Assembly (NCBI GenBank): GCA_021399435.1
Contig: JAJTUP010000005.1
Location: forward strand, 1,612,001 to 1,676,000
Source: Diaporthe sp. PMI_573
Taxonomy: Eukaryota; Ascomycota; Sordariomycetes; Diaporthales; Diaporthaceae
Length of the DNA stretch: 64,000 nucleotides
Direction of reading: 5' to 3'
Shown: positions 46,513-61,609 of the stretch, piece by piece
How the letters are laid out: each line of letters starts with the position of its first letter
Position numbering within the stretch: position 1 is the first letter of the stretch
The notes under the pieces: model-generated
Databases searched by the model: none
The model's input: the letters and a program-made list of their open reading frames with translations, nothing else
Told to the model about the DNA's origin: nothing
Translations under genes and position numbers: made by a program

Positions 46513-47433
46513 GGAAGAGGCGCACAAGCGCATTTGTATCAGCCAAAAGCATGACTTACGGGCAAATTGGCAGCTTTATTCCGGTTGCTGTGGCACGCGA
46601 TGATTGTACATAGATTGCTGTACAGCCGGAGAGTCTACATGTCAAAGGAGAACCCGAGAGTATACAAACGAGCTTTTCGAAAGATACCCAAGGCTGCTAC
46701 TACTGTACTCTAAGGCTAGAAAGCCTCACACACTGATATCGTCTGGCTTAGTAGAGGACATTCAAGGTAGAGATATTCTTTTAGTCCATGCAAACCAGCT
46801 AACAGACGAGTGGGCTCTGTAATTTGGTATGAATGGGCATTCCTCAAGTAGTGAATGGAGTAGCAAAAACCTCATGTCCAAGCTCGACTACTACGTGTAC
46901 TTTTCTCCCCAAGGTACAATTTCCAACGCAGTGCTCCTGGCTATATTACTCGATCTTCGTATATCAGAGGACTTGGTATGGCTTCGGTCATCAATAAGCA
47001 AAGACAAGACGTCGTAAGAGCAAGCATAACAAAACTGATTACGGACGGTCGTAGTGTAGACGGAAACCCAAGCGCCGGATATTCACGTACATTTCTCACA
47101 GCCAACTAGCCAAGACTTTGACAGCTGCAATCCTGGGCCACGGCGGCCGCAGTGCCCCCGGATTGCAGATTCAAGTCATCGTTCATAGGTAAAGCCATGG
47201 CAAAAGAAACAGCAGGCGCAGTTCTATGCATGTCCTCAGTCGGAACTGATGATGCACTCACTTGTAGGCAATTGAGACAGAAGAGGCTCAATATGACCAG
47301 ATTTTCATTTTCACAGGAGAGAAATCACCCGGAGATCCCAGGACAGAGTAATTACAAGCGCTCGAAGTATCTCGTCTGTTGCTCACTGCCTCTCAGGCCC
47401 GGGATTGGCCAGTCTTCCATCCGGACGAGGCCT
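46513..47433. other. Convergent 3' region between CE5 and GPI genes
   Basis: About 0.9 kb between two convergent genes. No gene supported. Confidence 0.4.
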
Positions 47434-51020
<3,587 letters not shown>

Positions 51021-53277
51021 CTACCTGTCATTCAGACTGCCTGCAAAACCGGGGTCTTTGACGCTGCCACCACCATCGGCCAGACCGGCGATGGGTCGGT
51101 TGTATGAAAAGCCCTGGAACTGGTTCTGCATCGTCTGCGACAGGACAGGGCCCTCGACGTACGAATCCTGCGGCGCCTCGGAGGTGAACTCGGGGTCAAA
51201 GTTGGCCGTGTCCAGGGCATCGGCCTAGCATTTGCTCAATTAGTAAATGCATCCCACCATCATCGGTGGTTCATGGCCACACGAGATGTAGCCACGTGCG
51301 AAACAGGAAGGGGGGGGGGGTCACATACCACATTGGGCTTGAAGGTCGGCTCGTACTTGCGCTGCAACAGCTTCCGCCAATCTATGGCGTGGAAGAACGG
51401 GTGAGCCTTGATTTCAGCCGACCCATTCGCGCCCAACCGCTCTGCTGGGTTCCGGTTCAGCAGCTTCGTCAGCAGGTCCTTGGCCGCCGGGGGCACGACG
51501 TCGTGGCTGGGGAAATGCAGCGGCTCCGACAGGATCTTCCTGTACATCTCGTTGGTGTTCTCGTCGTAGAATGGCGGGAGACCTGTCAACATCTCGTAAA
51601 GCAAGACACCAAGAGTCCACCAATCCACAGTCTTGTTGTAGCCCTGGCCCATCAAGAGCTCCGGGGCGAGATACTCGGGAGTGCCGCAGAAGGTGTTGGT
51701 ACGGTCTTCGTCCTTCATGTCCAGCTTGCAGAGGCCAAAGTCGCAGAGGGCAATATGCCCCTGGTAATCCAGCAGGATGTTCTCGGGCTTCAGGTCTCGA
51801 TATATGACGTTGAAGCCATGCAAGCACTCGAGAGCGCAGAGAAGCTCGGCAGTGTAGAATCTCGATCTGTTAACATCGAAACGCTGTTCTTTCTGCAGGT
51901 GATGGAACAGTTCTCCTCCGTTGACGAATGCCAGGACAAAGTACAGCTTCTCGGGTGACTGGAAGGTGAACTTGAGAGGGACGATGAAGGGGTTGTTGAT
52001 CTGGGCGAGGACGGACCGCTCGGCGAGAGTGTGGGTGACCTCAGACCTGGAGATGATGTGCGCCTTTCGGATCGTCTTGAGGGCGTAGATCCGGCTGGTG
52101 TCCTTCTTCCGCACTTGCATGACCTTGCCGAAGCTGCCCTTGCCCACCACCTTCAACAGCTCGAAGTCCTCGATCTTCAACTTGCCGGCTCGGTTCTCGA
52201 CGTATTCGACACCAATCTTGAGCTGGCCCTGGCCGTATTGCACCGGCACCCACTGAACGCCGCTGTGGCCCAGCGTCTTCTCCTTTTCGGCGAACTCGGT
52301 TGCCGCCTTCTCCCGATCCTTCTTGCTTGCCTTGGGATCCTCGGTAAACTGGTGTTTCTCCTCGAACCGGGGGTTGATGCGGACAACACCGAGGAAGATG
52401 TCCTGGCTCCGGCCCGCGCCTGGCGGGGCGGTCGGGTTCCGGATGTAGAGATGAACGGTGAGCTCGGTCACCCTGGAAACATCGAACTTGTACTGGGTGT
52501 TGGAGCCTGCCCACAGGGGGTTCTCGGGGTTGCCCTCGACGGAATTGACAAAAACCTGAACCTTGTCGAAGTCGAGCAGGGCATAGGGCATGTATTTCCC
52601 AGAGACGCGGCCATGGTTGGTGGGCACGTTCCCAAAGCCGCCCGAGGTGTTGGGCCTGTGCCCATTTACGTAGGAGCCGGCCGTCCGTTGCGAAGAGCCG
52701 GGCCGTACGGACCCGGCGACACTGGCTCCTCCCCCCTGGGACAGCGAGCTTGAATGACTGCTGAATATGCCCTTGTGCTGGTCAGGTAATGCAAAGTCTT
52801 TGCCCTCATGTATAGTGACGACGAGGATCCCGGGCTTGGGCGGTGTTATCACGGGGGCCTGGGTGAGGGCTTCCGAAGAGGCTGGACGAGCAACAGGTCA
52901 GCTGGAGTTTTGCAAGGCGCACACCAAGGCTGCGGAGGCCCGCGGGGAGATGAGACTCGTACCGATGTTGTTGTCTGATGGTGTAGGGGACGCAGAGCCA
53001 GCGATGCTAGACTGTGCCTTCTCGTCCTTGTCGGTGATGGTCGAGGTGGAGGTGGAGCGCCCGAAGCCGCCCAGAGGGCTCAGGTGCGTCTCCTTAAGTT
53101 CTGGTAGACGGGGAGTGAGGGGTTAGCAAACGGGAAGCTTGCAGGGCGGCGCAGTCGTGCTCGACAGCAGCGCGGGTTGGGGCTGCCACCCGGGGCCGCT
53201 GCCGCTGCACATCCGGGGAAAGGGCTCAAAAGGCCGCACAGGCAGCGAGACTTACTCTTGGTGAGTTTCCACGACAT
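51021..53277 (-). CDS. sch9: AGC-family protein kinase Sch9 (C2 domain plus kinase)
   Basis: Four exons: 53277-53256, 53100-52963, 52881-51329 and 51224-51021, all phases consistent, giving 638 aa. The first exon is only 22 nt (MSWKLTK). A C2-like domain spans roughly 70-290 (GILVVTIHEGKDF to VPVQYGQGQLKIGVEYVEN). The kinase domain starts near 293: G-loop GKGSFG (300-305), Lys322 in ALKT, catalytic Asp416 in YRDLKPEN, DFG Asp434, activation-loop Thr450 in TNTFCGTPEY. An AGC C-terminal extension ends with the hydrophobic motif FQGFSY. The C2-plus-AGC layout is the hallmark of fungal Sch9, the S6K/Akt-like kinase downstream of TORC1 in nutrient signalling, growth and stress. No catalytic residue is missing. 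The last exon is needed for the hydrophobic motif. Confidence 0.95.
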
Positions 53278-56133
53278 GGTGAGGGAGCTGGGAGTGGCGG
53301 GGAGGGCGGGAGCTGGACGACGCGACGGCTGGTAGTGCGAGCACTCGCAACCCGAGAGAGAGAGAGGGAGGGAGGGAGGTAGGTCGACGTCTCCAAGAGA
53401 CAGAGCCACAAAGAGAGAGGGAGTACGGGCGGTGGGCTGGAAGCAAGCCGGCGATGAACGTTAGGGGGGGTCAGCCAGGGAATTGAAGTAGGAGCAGGAG
53501 TGATGGCGATGGCAAAATGGCAATGGCTGGGCAATGTGTAGATGGATGACCAAGCTCTCTGTGGCAAGTTGGCAGGCCGGATCGGATTGTTGGTCGTTGA
53601 ACTTGGACCACGGGGGGATGGGCGGATGGGTGGGCGGATGGGTGGGCGGATGGTGGTTGATGCTGAGGTGTGCCCAGTGCGTGTGCGCGAAGGTTGGCAC
53701 TTAGCACTGGATTGGTAAGACGCTCGTTTCGCAGTTTGGGGGGGGGGGCGGGGCCAGACTCGGAGGCGCTGCGGTTCCACTGGGGGCCCTGCCTCTTGGG
53801 CAGGCTGATGAACTGACGACTAACAGTAACAGGCGGCTTACAGTACAGTACACACACAGCTGGGGCGGGTTTGGTAGCACAGGGATGAGGTAGCCACCAG
53901 GTAGGGTTCGGGTCGATAAGCAGGGGGGTGGGTACGGGGTCCAGGGGGGCAGGGGCAGGGGCAGGGACTGGCACGAGCTACCCTTGGGCAAAAAGCAGAA
54001 GGGCCCAACTTGCTGCTGCCCCACACTACAGGCACATGGCCAGTGGTCCCTGAACTCTTTCAGACGTGCAGGTGGTTAGGCCGACAGGTCAGGCCAGCTA
54101 CACAGCACACAGTAGGAAAAGTTGACAACAGATATCTTGGAGGCCTGTGAGATGGAAAGGGAGGTTGCAGGAAGTCAATTTCAGTGGCTCTGGTCCTAAT
54201 TTTAGTCGAGGTCGATCCAGATGTCTGCGTGTCTGGTCCGGACAGGGGCAGTCAGGGGCGTTGGTTTGGGGGTCTTGAAAAGGGGGTTATTCGATTCTAT
54301 TCCCTGAACTATCAGAAAATAGTCTGATAAAAGCAATGGGCGATGAGAACCTTCCTGCAGTCTGTCCTCTCATGTGGGCAGTACAGTACCATGTCTGCTT
54401 GGTCTCAGTATTTGGGAGCCTGCGATGTCTATCTAGTCTGCTACATAGTAGACTACTTGATTAGCTTGTCTATCTATCTTGTACTACTGTGTATATATTA
54501 CTTCAGGTAGCCTGGCAACCCGGGATGCGTGCTTGGGATTTGTATGCATTCAGTTGGCCTCTACCACCGTTGCGCGTCTACCAGCCCAACATCCCTGGAC
54601 AGCCGGACGGGCCTGACGAGTCGGATCGTGTTACCGTCACCAGTTAACAACGGCCCGAGAACAGCACCGCCTGCAAGCAAACTCAGCCCAGGCCAGCCCA
54701 CCTCAGCTCAGCTCGTGTCTGGCCAGCCAGCCAGTCAAAAACTCCCGCCGCAGCGATCTCAGACCCAATGTTGCATGTGGCGCCGACGCGGGGAGTGGCA
54801 GTGCGTCTAGACTCTGCAGCAGACCACCTGCCTACCCGCCTGCATAATAGCACAGACACGCGCCGAGCCAATGCCTAGCTCACACTGTGTCTTGATCTCT
54901 GCCATCATATAATCATCCGGCTGCTCTCATTAAGTGAAAGACAAGCAATTGATACTCATGGTCCATGCACCTGTCTCGCCTTCATTCTGACCGTTCCAAA
55001 TTTTCCACAGATCAGAGTAGGCTGCGGCTTTGAATGACTTCATTGTTCTCAGAGGAAACCATGCCATGGACAACTCTACTAAGAGCCCCAAGCTATCCTC
55101 ATTTAGACAGTGTCTGCTGGGCTTCACTCGTGTCTGTTGATTCGTTCTAGAGATCTACGTGCTTACGCAACAGTACTGCTAAGCCATCAGACTAAGCTGT
55201 TACGACTTTCAGAAGTGACATGAACAGTTTCCAACGCACAGGCAGTATAGAATCTAGACTTTGGATCATCTACGTGGGTTAAAATATTGTTTGTATGACA
55301 TACAACATACTCGATCAAGAGGTTCTAGCATGAGTGGCGATGCTCTTCCTCGTACTGCACCGTAATTTCTCAAGTCGCCTGATGGACTACCGTGCATACC
55401 TTTACGTAGCCAGGTCCAAAGTATGTCTCTGTCTGAATGTCACCTGTCGGAACAACCGACTATGAACTTGAGACTATTCAGACTGGGAAGTCTAGAGTAC
55501 ATTGAGCCAATCGATTCATAAGTAAGCGGATAATAGCTACTAACGTACAGGAGTGCATTTACATGCAACTCAAGGCAAGTGAAGGTCGGTTGCTGGCGTG
55601 AACAATCAGAACAATTTCCACATCTGATTTTTTTGGCATGTCTACGATATGTTGAAGCGAGGAACGGAGCACATGAGGTTTTCTTTCCGAGGGTGGCACA
55701 GTTAAAAGTAATCAAGATTTCTTTGATGGTGTGAAATACCAAGAAATGACCCTCCAAAACAGCCTCGGCACACGTCGGCGGATAATCCGGACAGGCAGGC
55801 GAAGGGTATTGACATATCGTGCCTGGTTCTCAGCAGCACGTGAGAGGTTGAGCGATCATCGTTTCAGACCTTCTGATCCTTTCTCCACGAGCAAATAACC
55901 CATTTTGCACAACACCTCGGCTTCTGCGACGCCGATTTGAGGGCTCAGAGTATCTGAGAATAATTGCTTCTTTGAACCAGTCAACTCGTTGCGATGAGGC
56001 AGGGATAGTGTAACTGCGGGCTGTGAAATCCTCATGAAGCCTGCTTTGGTTTCAAGCTCCGCGACTGAGGACTCAGAGGCCAGGGAGGACGATGAGGCCA
56101 GCGTATGTAGGAGTTCCAATGTTTATAAGTTCA
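53278..56133. other. Long upstream region of Sch9 and spacer
   Basis: About 2.9 kb without a supportable gene. The first 800 bp are GC-rich with AG-repeat tracts (53355-53385), a 12-bp G-rich repeat and G runs, probably the Sch9 promoter and long leader. The rest is balanced to AT-rich non-coding DNA, ending at the 3' end of the acid phosphatase gene. Confidence 0.45.
53612..53655 (+). repeat. 12-bp G-rich tandem repeat (about three copies)
   Basis: The unit GGGCGGATGGGT is repeated about three times after a run of six G. Four or more G-tracts with short loops make a G-quadruplex possible on the plus strand. It lies about 335-380 bp upstream of the Sch9 start codon, in the likely promoter or leader. 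Confidence 0.6.
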
Positions 56134-57122
56134 TCAAAGAACAACCGACAGTGAAGCCGCGCCAACGTCATTCTTTCCCAGGTTTCCGAGGTCCCAATTG
56201 TCCTCAGCTGTCTTTGAGAGGCTGTAGTGGTCAAACCGAGTCGAGTTGGTGGTCCCGACGAGGCCATCCGATACTGCGCTTCCGAGCAATACAGCTAATA
56301 CTCGATTCTCTGCCAGGTAATTCTCGCATTCGTCGAAAGTAAGGATGACAAGTGTCCTGTCCATGTTGAAATTTTCGTTCGATAGGAGCGGCTCCATGAA
56401 GTTCCTCGCCCACTCGCCGGCGACTGTAATGGAGCTATCATGGCCATCTGAGGTCATGTTTGGCGTTACCCAGATCCACTGGGGCAGGCTGTTGCTGGCA
56501 AGTTCCTCATAGAACGTGGTCAAGTTCTTTGACTTGGCTAACCTGTTGATATCCCCCGTTGCCGAGTTGTAGCTCATCATGGGCTGCGTCCGGAATCAGC
56601 ATACCTGGCCTGGAGGGCCAAGAAGTTATATGAGGAGTCGGGGAGACTTACGTTGTGTTTTCTAACATACATGTTGGCCCCGGTCTCCTGATTGACCCAG
56701 TCCGCCTCGAAACCCGAGTACGGTTGGCCTTCTCCGTAGATGCTCCAGCTAACGCCACCAGCCTCCAGAAGATCGATGACGGTCTCAACACTCTCGTCAA
56801 TCTGGACAAAGTTGTCGAGCAAAACACCGTTCCTATCGGCGCCCAGTGCTGCGACGTAGTTCGGTTGGGACGGATGGGTTATGCTCCAGTAGTTATCAAG
56901 CCTGATGCCCAGGCTGGCGAGGTATGCAAAGTTTGGATCGCCCTCGGCGATGGCGTAGTCTTGGTTCTCGAAGAAGATCTGCACGTAGCGGTCAAAGGAC
57001 TGGCCCTTGACGTCGCTGGTGGGGTGCAGAGTCAGGGCGGTTGCGGCGGCGGCGGCGACATCTGATGCTGCCGTAGCAGTATACATGTTGGAGGCCGCCG
57101 GCGTTGACTGTGAGGAGCCCAT
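56134..57122 (-). CDS. Phosphoesterase-family acid phosphatase (5' end uncertain)
   Basis: Two exons: 57122-56652 and 56583-56134, with a 68-nt intron, giving 306 aa as drawn. Family motifs of the fungal phosphoesterase/acid phosphatase group are clear: SFDRYVQIFFENQDY, DNYWSITHPSQPNYVAALG, the GVSWSIYGEGQPYSG region, TPNMTSDGHDSS and LVILTFDECE. These enzymes release phosphate from monoesters, or act as phospholipase-C-like esterases, usually after secretion. With start ATG 57122 (MGSSQSTPAASN) no signal peptide is visible, which is unusual for the family. The open frame continues upstream without another ATG, so an upstream exon with a signal peptide, or a different start, is likely. The C-terminus after DVGA also differs from the expected pattern, so a further 3' intron is possible. 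Confidence 0.75.
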
Positions 57123-57953
57123 GACTGCGAGTGTGGCTCGCTGGATGTCGAGGTATGTTGTTTGAGGTGTCAAGGACGGAGGCACACTGGTGACGGACGG
57201 GGACGCAGCAGGGTGGGCATGCTCGCCAGTATTTCAGCGCGGGTTTACGGCCCATGGTGCTACGGCGGGCACGGCACACCGTTGTGCTCCATCTCACGAA
57301 CTCATCTTGACTGAGACGGGCGCCCTGCACGGATGCGGCGGTGGGGGCCAATAGAGAGGACGGATATGATAGCCAGAGGGCGTCTTGGGCAGGGGCCGGG
57401 GCCGACAGTGTGGTGCAGGGGGTGGAGCGCGATGCAACAAGAGCCGGAGGGCAGCTCGCCAGTGCTTGTTTGGGGAAGTGCCACCATCGTGGCGAGATTG
57501 CATTTGGGGGTCCACCTCGAGACCTACTCGGCCGATTGGCCGCTGCCCGAAGGCCTGGTGGAGTAGCCGGACGGCGAATACCCTGACACTAACTGAATGC
57601 CCGAGTGGCCACCGAGGTGCAGTGTGCTGGGCTGGCTGGCTGGGGCCACTGGCAGTCGGACGATTACCAAGTCCCGTCTGCAGTTGATGCCAAAACCATT
57701 GCTTTGGCCCAAGTTGTGACGGGTGCTCTATGCAAGAACGGTACGGTACGATAGCGTACTGTGGGCGGACCGTGGAGGCACGGGCCATCCGTTGGAACTT
57801 TGGAGCCCACTTCCTGTTTACCAACATTTACTAGCTGCCATAGCTTGCAGTACATACAACCCAACCCATTCGTGTGCGATGGGCCAGGCCTGTACAAATA
57901 ATCAACAACATACGTTCTGCTCGAGCTGATTCAATATCCTCTTGGGCCCGGCC
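57123..57953. other. Divergent intergenic region (acid phosphatase / METTL16)
   Basis: About 830 bp between divergently transcribed genes. It may hide the missing signal-peptide exon of the phosphatase gene; I looked for a hydrophobic minus-strand start and found none that was convincing. Confidence 0.4.
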
Positions 57954-59489
57954 ATGGCCACCTCGCAAAGGGGAGACGAGTATTATCGCAGCCTCTATGC
58001 TAAAGAGCCCGACTTCCAACGTCTGGCGCTGCAGGATGCCGACTTCAAAGCCATGTGGGATCACAGACGCCAGACCCATGCATGTTGCAACCATCGACGC
58101 TGACAGCCGCGCAGCCTCAACCCGGGCCACCAGCTGGACTTCACCGACCCGGCCGCCGTCAAACAGCTTACCAAGACCCTCCTGAAGATCCATTTCAACA
58201 CCAATATTGACCTGCCGGGCGACAGACTTTGTCCTCCTGTTAGTGCCCTCTCGCTGAAGTCACGTCAGATAGCTCTCACGGGGTTCATTCAGGCTGACCT
58301 GCTCGGAATGAACGCAGGTCCCGAACCGGCACAACTATATACTCTGGCTCAAGGGCCTGCTCGACTCCACCTCGTACGATGAGCCCGGAGGCAAGCTCGT
58401 CGGCCTCGACATTGGCACCGGCGCATCCTGCATATACCCCTTGCTTGGCTGTGCCCAGCGGCCATGGTCTTTCATCGCCACAGGTGAGCCACAACAACAC
58501 GTCTCACCCTCACCCTCGTGGGCACGCCCGTTGCTAACATGTCGCCGTCTCAAGACATCGATCCCGACAACTTGAAGCACGCAGAGGAAAATGTACGACT
58601 CAACGACCTACAGTCTCGCGTGCAGGTTCTGGCCCGGAAACCCACATGCCCCCTGGTGCCTCTAGATGAGCTCAAACTGGACAGGATTGACTTTGTCATG
58701 ACCAACCCGCCCTTTTACGAGTCCGAGGAGGAGATGATCAAGTCCGCCGACATCAAGGCACGCCCGCCAAATTCTGCCTGTACTGGCGCACCCGTGGAGA
58801 TGGTCTGCGCTGGCGGAGAGGTCGCCTTTGTCAGCCGGATATTGGACGAGTCTCTGCGTCTGAAGGAAAGGGTTCAATGGTACAGTTGCATGTTCGGAAT
58901 GGTGTCTAGCCTCGAAAGTATGGTGCAGAAGTTGAGGGAACACCGCGTGGACAATTACGCCGTCACCGAGTTCGTCCAAGGCAAAAAGACACGCCGGTGG
59001 GCTGTGGCGTGGAGCTTTGGACCCATGAGACCAAGCCAGGATGTTTGCAGGGGCATGAAGGCTACGCCTTGGAGAAGAATACTGCCGACTATTGTGGAGG
59101 TGGAGGTCTTGAACTTCCAGAAGACTGACGAGGTTGGCAAGATGGCCGACGAGCTTTCTACGCTTGTAGGATCACTGCAGCTATTGTCGTGGGAATGGGA
59201 CCGGGAGAAGTCAGGCGGTATTGGACGGGCGAGGGAGAACGTCTGGAGTAGAGCGTGGCGGAGGAAGAGGAAGCGCGAGGAGGAGGGTGAGGCACCAATA
59301 GCCGCTCAGGACACTGGGGGAGAGGAGCATTGCGCCTTCGGCTTTTCGGTGTCAGTGAGCGTCCAAAAGATGGGTGCAGTCGTCAGCTGCAGCTGGCGAG
59401 AAGGTCATGATGGGTCCATCTTCACGAGCTTCTGTGGCTTCATTAAAACACGTCTTCAAGCAGCTCACACGAATAAAACCACGGGTTGA
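57954..59489 (+). CDS. METTL16-type RNA N6-adenosine methyltransferase (U6 snRNA)
   Basis: Four exons: 57954-58054, 58115-58238, 58318-58483 and 58555-59489, phases consistent, giving 441 aa. The N-terminus (YYRSLYAKEPDFQRLALQDA), LCPPVPNRHNYILWLKGLL, the SAM-binding LVGLDIGTGASCIYPLL and the catalytic NPPF tetrad (181-184, TNPPFYES) match METTL16/METT10D. GAPVEMVCAGGEVAFV and KTRRWAVAWSF are further family blocks. The enzyme methylates the ACAGA-box adenosine of U6 snRNA and so affects 5' splice-site choice. The C-terminal region after about 340 is basic (AWRRKRKREEEGE) and could help RNA binding. The downstream neighbour, 295 bp on, is another splicing-related gene. Conserved motifs make the call firm. 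Confidence 0.92.
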
Positions 59490-59783
59490 GAGAGAAGGGG
59501 GTTGGGGGACATCGCCTTCCATGTACACCGCTAGCCAATGTCTCCCCCTTCCCTTCCCTGATGAGGTGCAAGCGGCTGCCCTTCCTTTGGTGACCCTTGG
59601 TCCGCTTCGACCCCCCCCCAACAAACAGCCAGTAAAAACCAGGGTTCTAAACCCTGCTCCCAAGCACCTAAACAGAACTGTTGCCGAGGTCGACCTGCTC
59701 TTGGACTCTGTTACTCTTGTAACATCTACAACGCTTTGCGCCACCAAGTTAAATCTGCCCAGCATCCCGTAACGCATCCGAAA

Positions 59784-61040
59784 ATGTCCAACTCATCCAC
59801 ACCTGCCCAAGTGCAGTCGCGCTTCAAAGCGCCAAACAACATGTCGACACAAGAGCGCATTTCGACCAACACCGTGGGATTGGTGAACCTGTCCGACTTC
59901 CGCAAACGCAGGGCAGAAGTGCTGGAGCAGCAGGAGCGCGAGGCGAGGGAGGCACTGCGCTCAGGTACGACAACCCCTTTGATCGACCGGTCACAGAGCG
60001 CGACTCCGAATAACCTGAGCGATGGGGGTAGCGAACGGCCGGTAAAGAAGCAAAGGAAACCAAAAAAGGCGCTGGTGTCCTTCGGCGATGACGAGCAAGA
60101 CGACGACGCGGGGCCTGCTCTGGAATCCAAGGGCAAAGCAAACAAGGCCGCGAATCCGATAAGCAAGGCCGGTGATCAATCCGAGCCGAGTACCGACGGC
60201 GACCCGGATCCTGGCAACAAGGACAGCAAGAAGCCCGGCGGGAAGGTCGCGGCGAATACCTCTATCGGCTTCGTCCCCCGCGCCATGACCAAATCGGCGC
60301 TACGGCGCGAGGCGGCTGAGCGGGATGCTCTCAGGAAGGAATTTCTTGCTCTCCAAGAAGCGGTCAAGGCCGCCGAAATCGCGATGCCTTTTGTCTTCTA
60401 CGACGGTACCAACATTCCTGGCGGCACGGTCCGCGTCAAGAAGGGTGAGTTTGTCTGGGTGTTCCTGGACAAATCCCGCAAGGTCGGTGCCGAGCTGGGT
60501 GTTGGCGGCGAGAAAAATGCCAACGTCAGGAGGGAGTGGGCTCGCGTCGGTGTCGACGATTTGATGCTGGTTCGTGGCACGATGATCATTCCGCACGTAA
60601 GTCACCTGAGCACAGGTCGTGATAAGGACAAAATTAGATTTGTGTATAGTCTAGCTAACAACATATGAAACTTCCAGCACTATGAGTTCTACTTCTTCAT
60701 AATGAACAAGACGGTGGGGCCGGGCAACGTCCGCCTATTTGACTACAGCGCCGAAGCTCCCTCCAAGACTCCTCGCGCATCGGGATCGCCCGAACCACAG
60801 CCAAATCCCCTCTCAACATCGGCCAGCAAGGGCGGTCTCAACAACAATCTGGTGGACATCAACACCCTCGAGGGTGCAAATGAGGATCCGGCGTTCACCA
60901 AGGTCGTCGATCGGCGGTGGTACGAGCGCAACAAGCACATCTACCCGGCGAGCGTATGGCAGGAGTTCGACCCGGAGAAGGACTATACGTCTGAGGTTCG
61001 GAAAGACACCGGTGGTAACACTTTCTTCTTTTCAAAGTGA
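59784..61040 (+). CDS. XAP5/FAM50 family protein (spliceosome-associated)
   Basis: Two exons: 59784-60596 and 60678-61040, with an 81-nt intron (branch CTAAC), giving 391 aa. The first ATG ([19 protein letters not shown]) begins a charged, low-complexity N-terminus ([18 protein letters not shown]) usual for the family. Diagnostic XAP5 blocks follow: [49 protein letters not shown], then, across the intron, [16 protein letters not shown], and [19 protein letters not shown] ending in FDPEKDY. FAM50/XAP5 proteins are nuclear and found with late spliceosomes; a role in splicing or chromatin is known for relatives. Length and motif order are normal. Confidence 0.93.
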
Positions 61041-61150
61041 CCTGCCTTCTGGTGTCGGACTCATTGGTGTCGAATGTGCCGTGCGTTCGACGGACTCCTT
61101 CACAATGGGGTTGGGATCCAGTTTGGATACCAGTACACGAAATGTGTACC

Positions 61151-61609
61151 TCAGCTAGTCAAGAACCTGAGCGCTGTCCACGTCAGGTAGAGCAGGCCAA
61201 TGATGAACCAGCCCGGCCAAAAGACTGCCAGGCACAGGCTGTTCCCACAGCCAAGGATCAGCACGAAGAACTCGAACTCTAGCTTCTTGCGCAGACGCCT
61301 CCCCTGGCTCGAGTTCCACGCGGACCACGCAATGTCGCCCAGGACTGCTGCCGACCTAGTCGCCAGGTCTTTGGCGATGAGGTAGGTCTGCAGCGCAGCG
61401 ACACTGCCCCCGAACACGAGATGCGTGAGAAGAGCATGGTTGAGGCGGAAGAACTGGTCTGCCAGTGTGAGAAGAGCTGAGCGGGCGGCTGCGTTGGACA
61501 ACTTCAGGGCGGGATTAAGCTCAATGGCGTATTTGCCGATGATTTCGGATTTGTCTTGGTAGCTCATGTCCGGTGCCGTCTGGGTTGTTGCAGCTGTGAG
61601 GAGGGACAT
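61151..61609 (-). CDS. Small membrane protein of unknown function
   Basis: Single exon, 152 aa, start ATG 61609 (MSLLTAATTQTAPDMSYQD); a second in-frame Met at residue 15 is an alternative start. The first half is amphipathic and helical. The C-terminal 45 residues contain two close hydrophobic segments (FEFFVLILGCGNSLCLAVF and WFIIGLLYLTWTALRFL) after a basic patch (GRRLRKKLE), suggesting a membrane hairpin with the N-terminus in the cytosol. I do not recognise a named domain. The stop faces that of XAP5, 110 bp apart, so the two are convergent. Confidence 0.7.
   Translation of the reverse strand: MSLLTAATTQTAPDMSYQDKSEIIGKYAIELNPALKLSNAAARSALLTLADQFFRLNHALLTHLVFGGSVAALQTYLIAKDLATRSAAVLGDIAWSAWNSSQGRRLRKKLEFEFFVLILGCGNSLCLAVFWPGWFIIGLLYLTWTALRFLTS

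Noticed and set aside
51266..52753. Long plus-strand open frames over Sch9
   Set aside because: Antisense shadows of the kinase exon.
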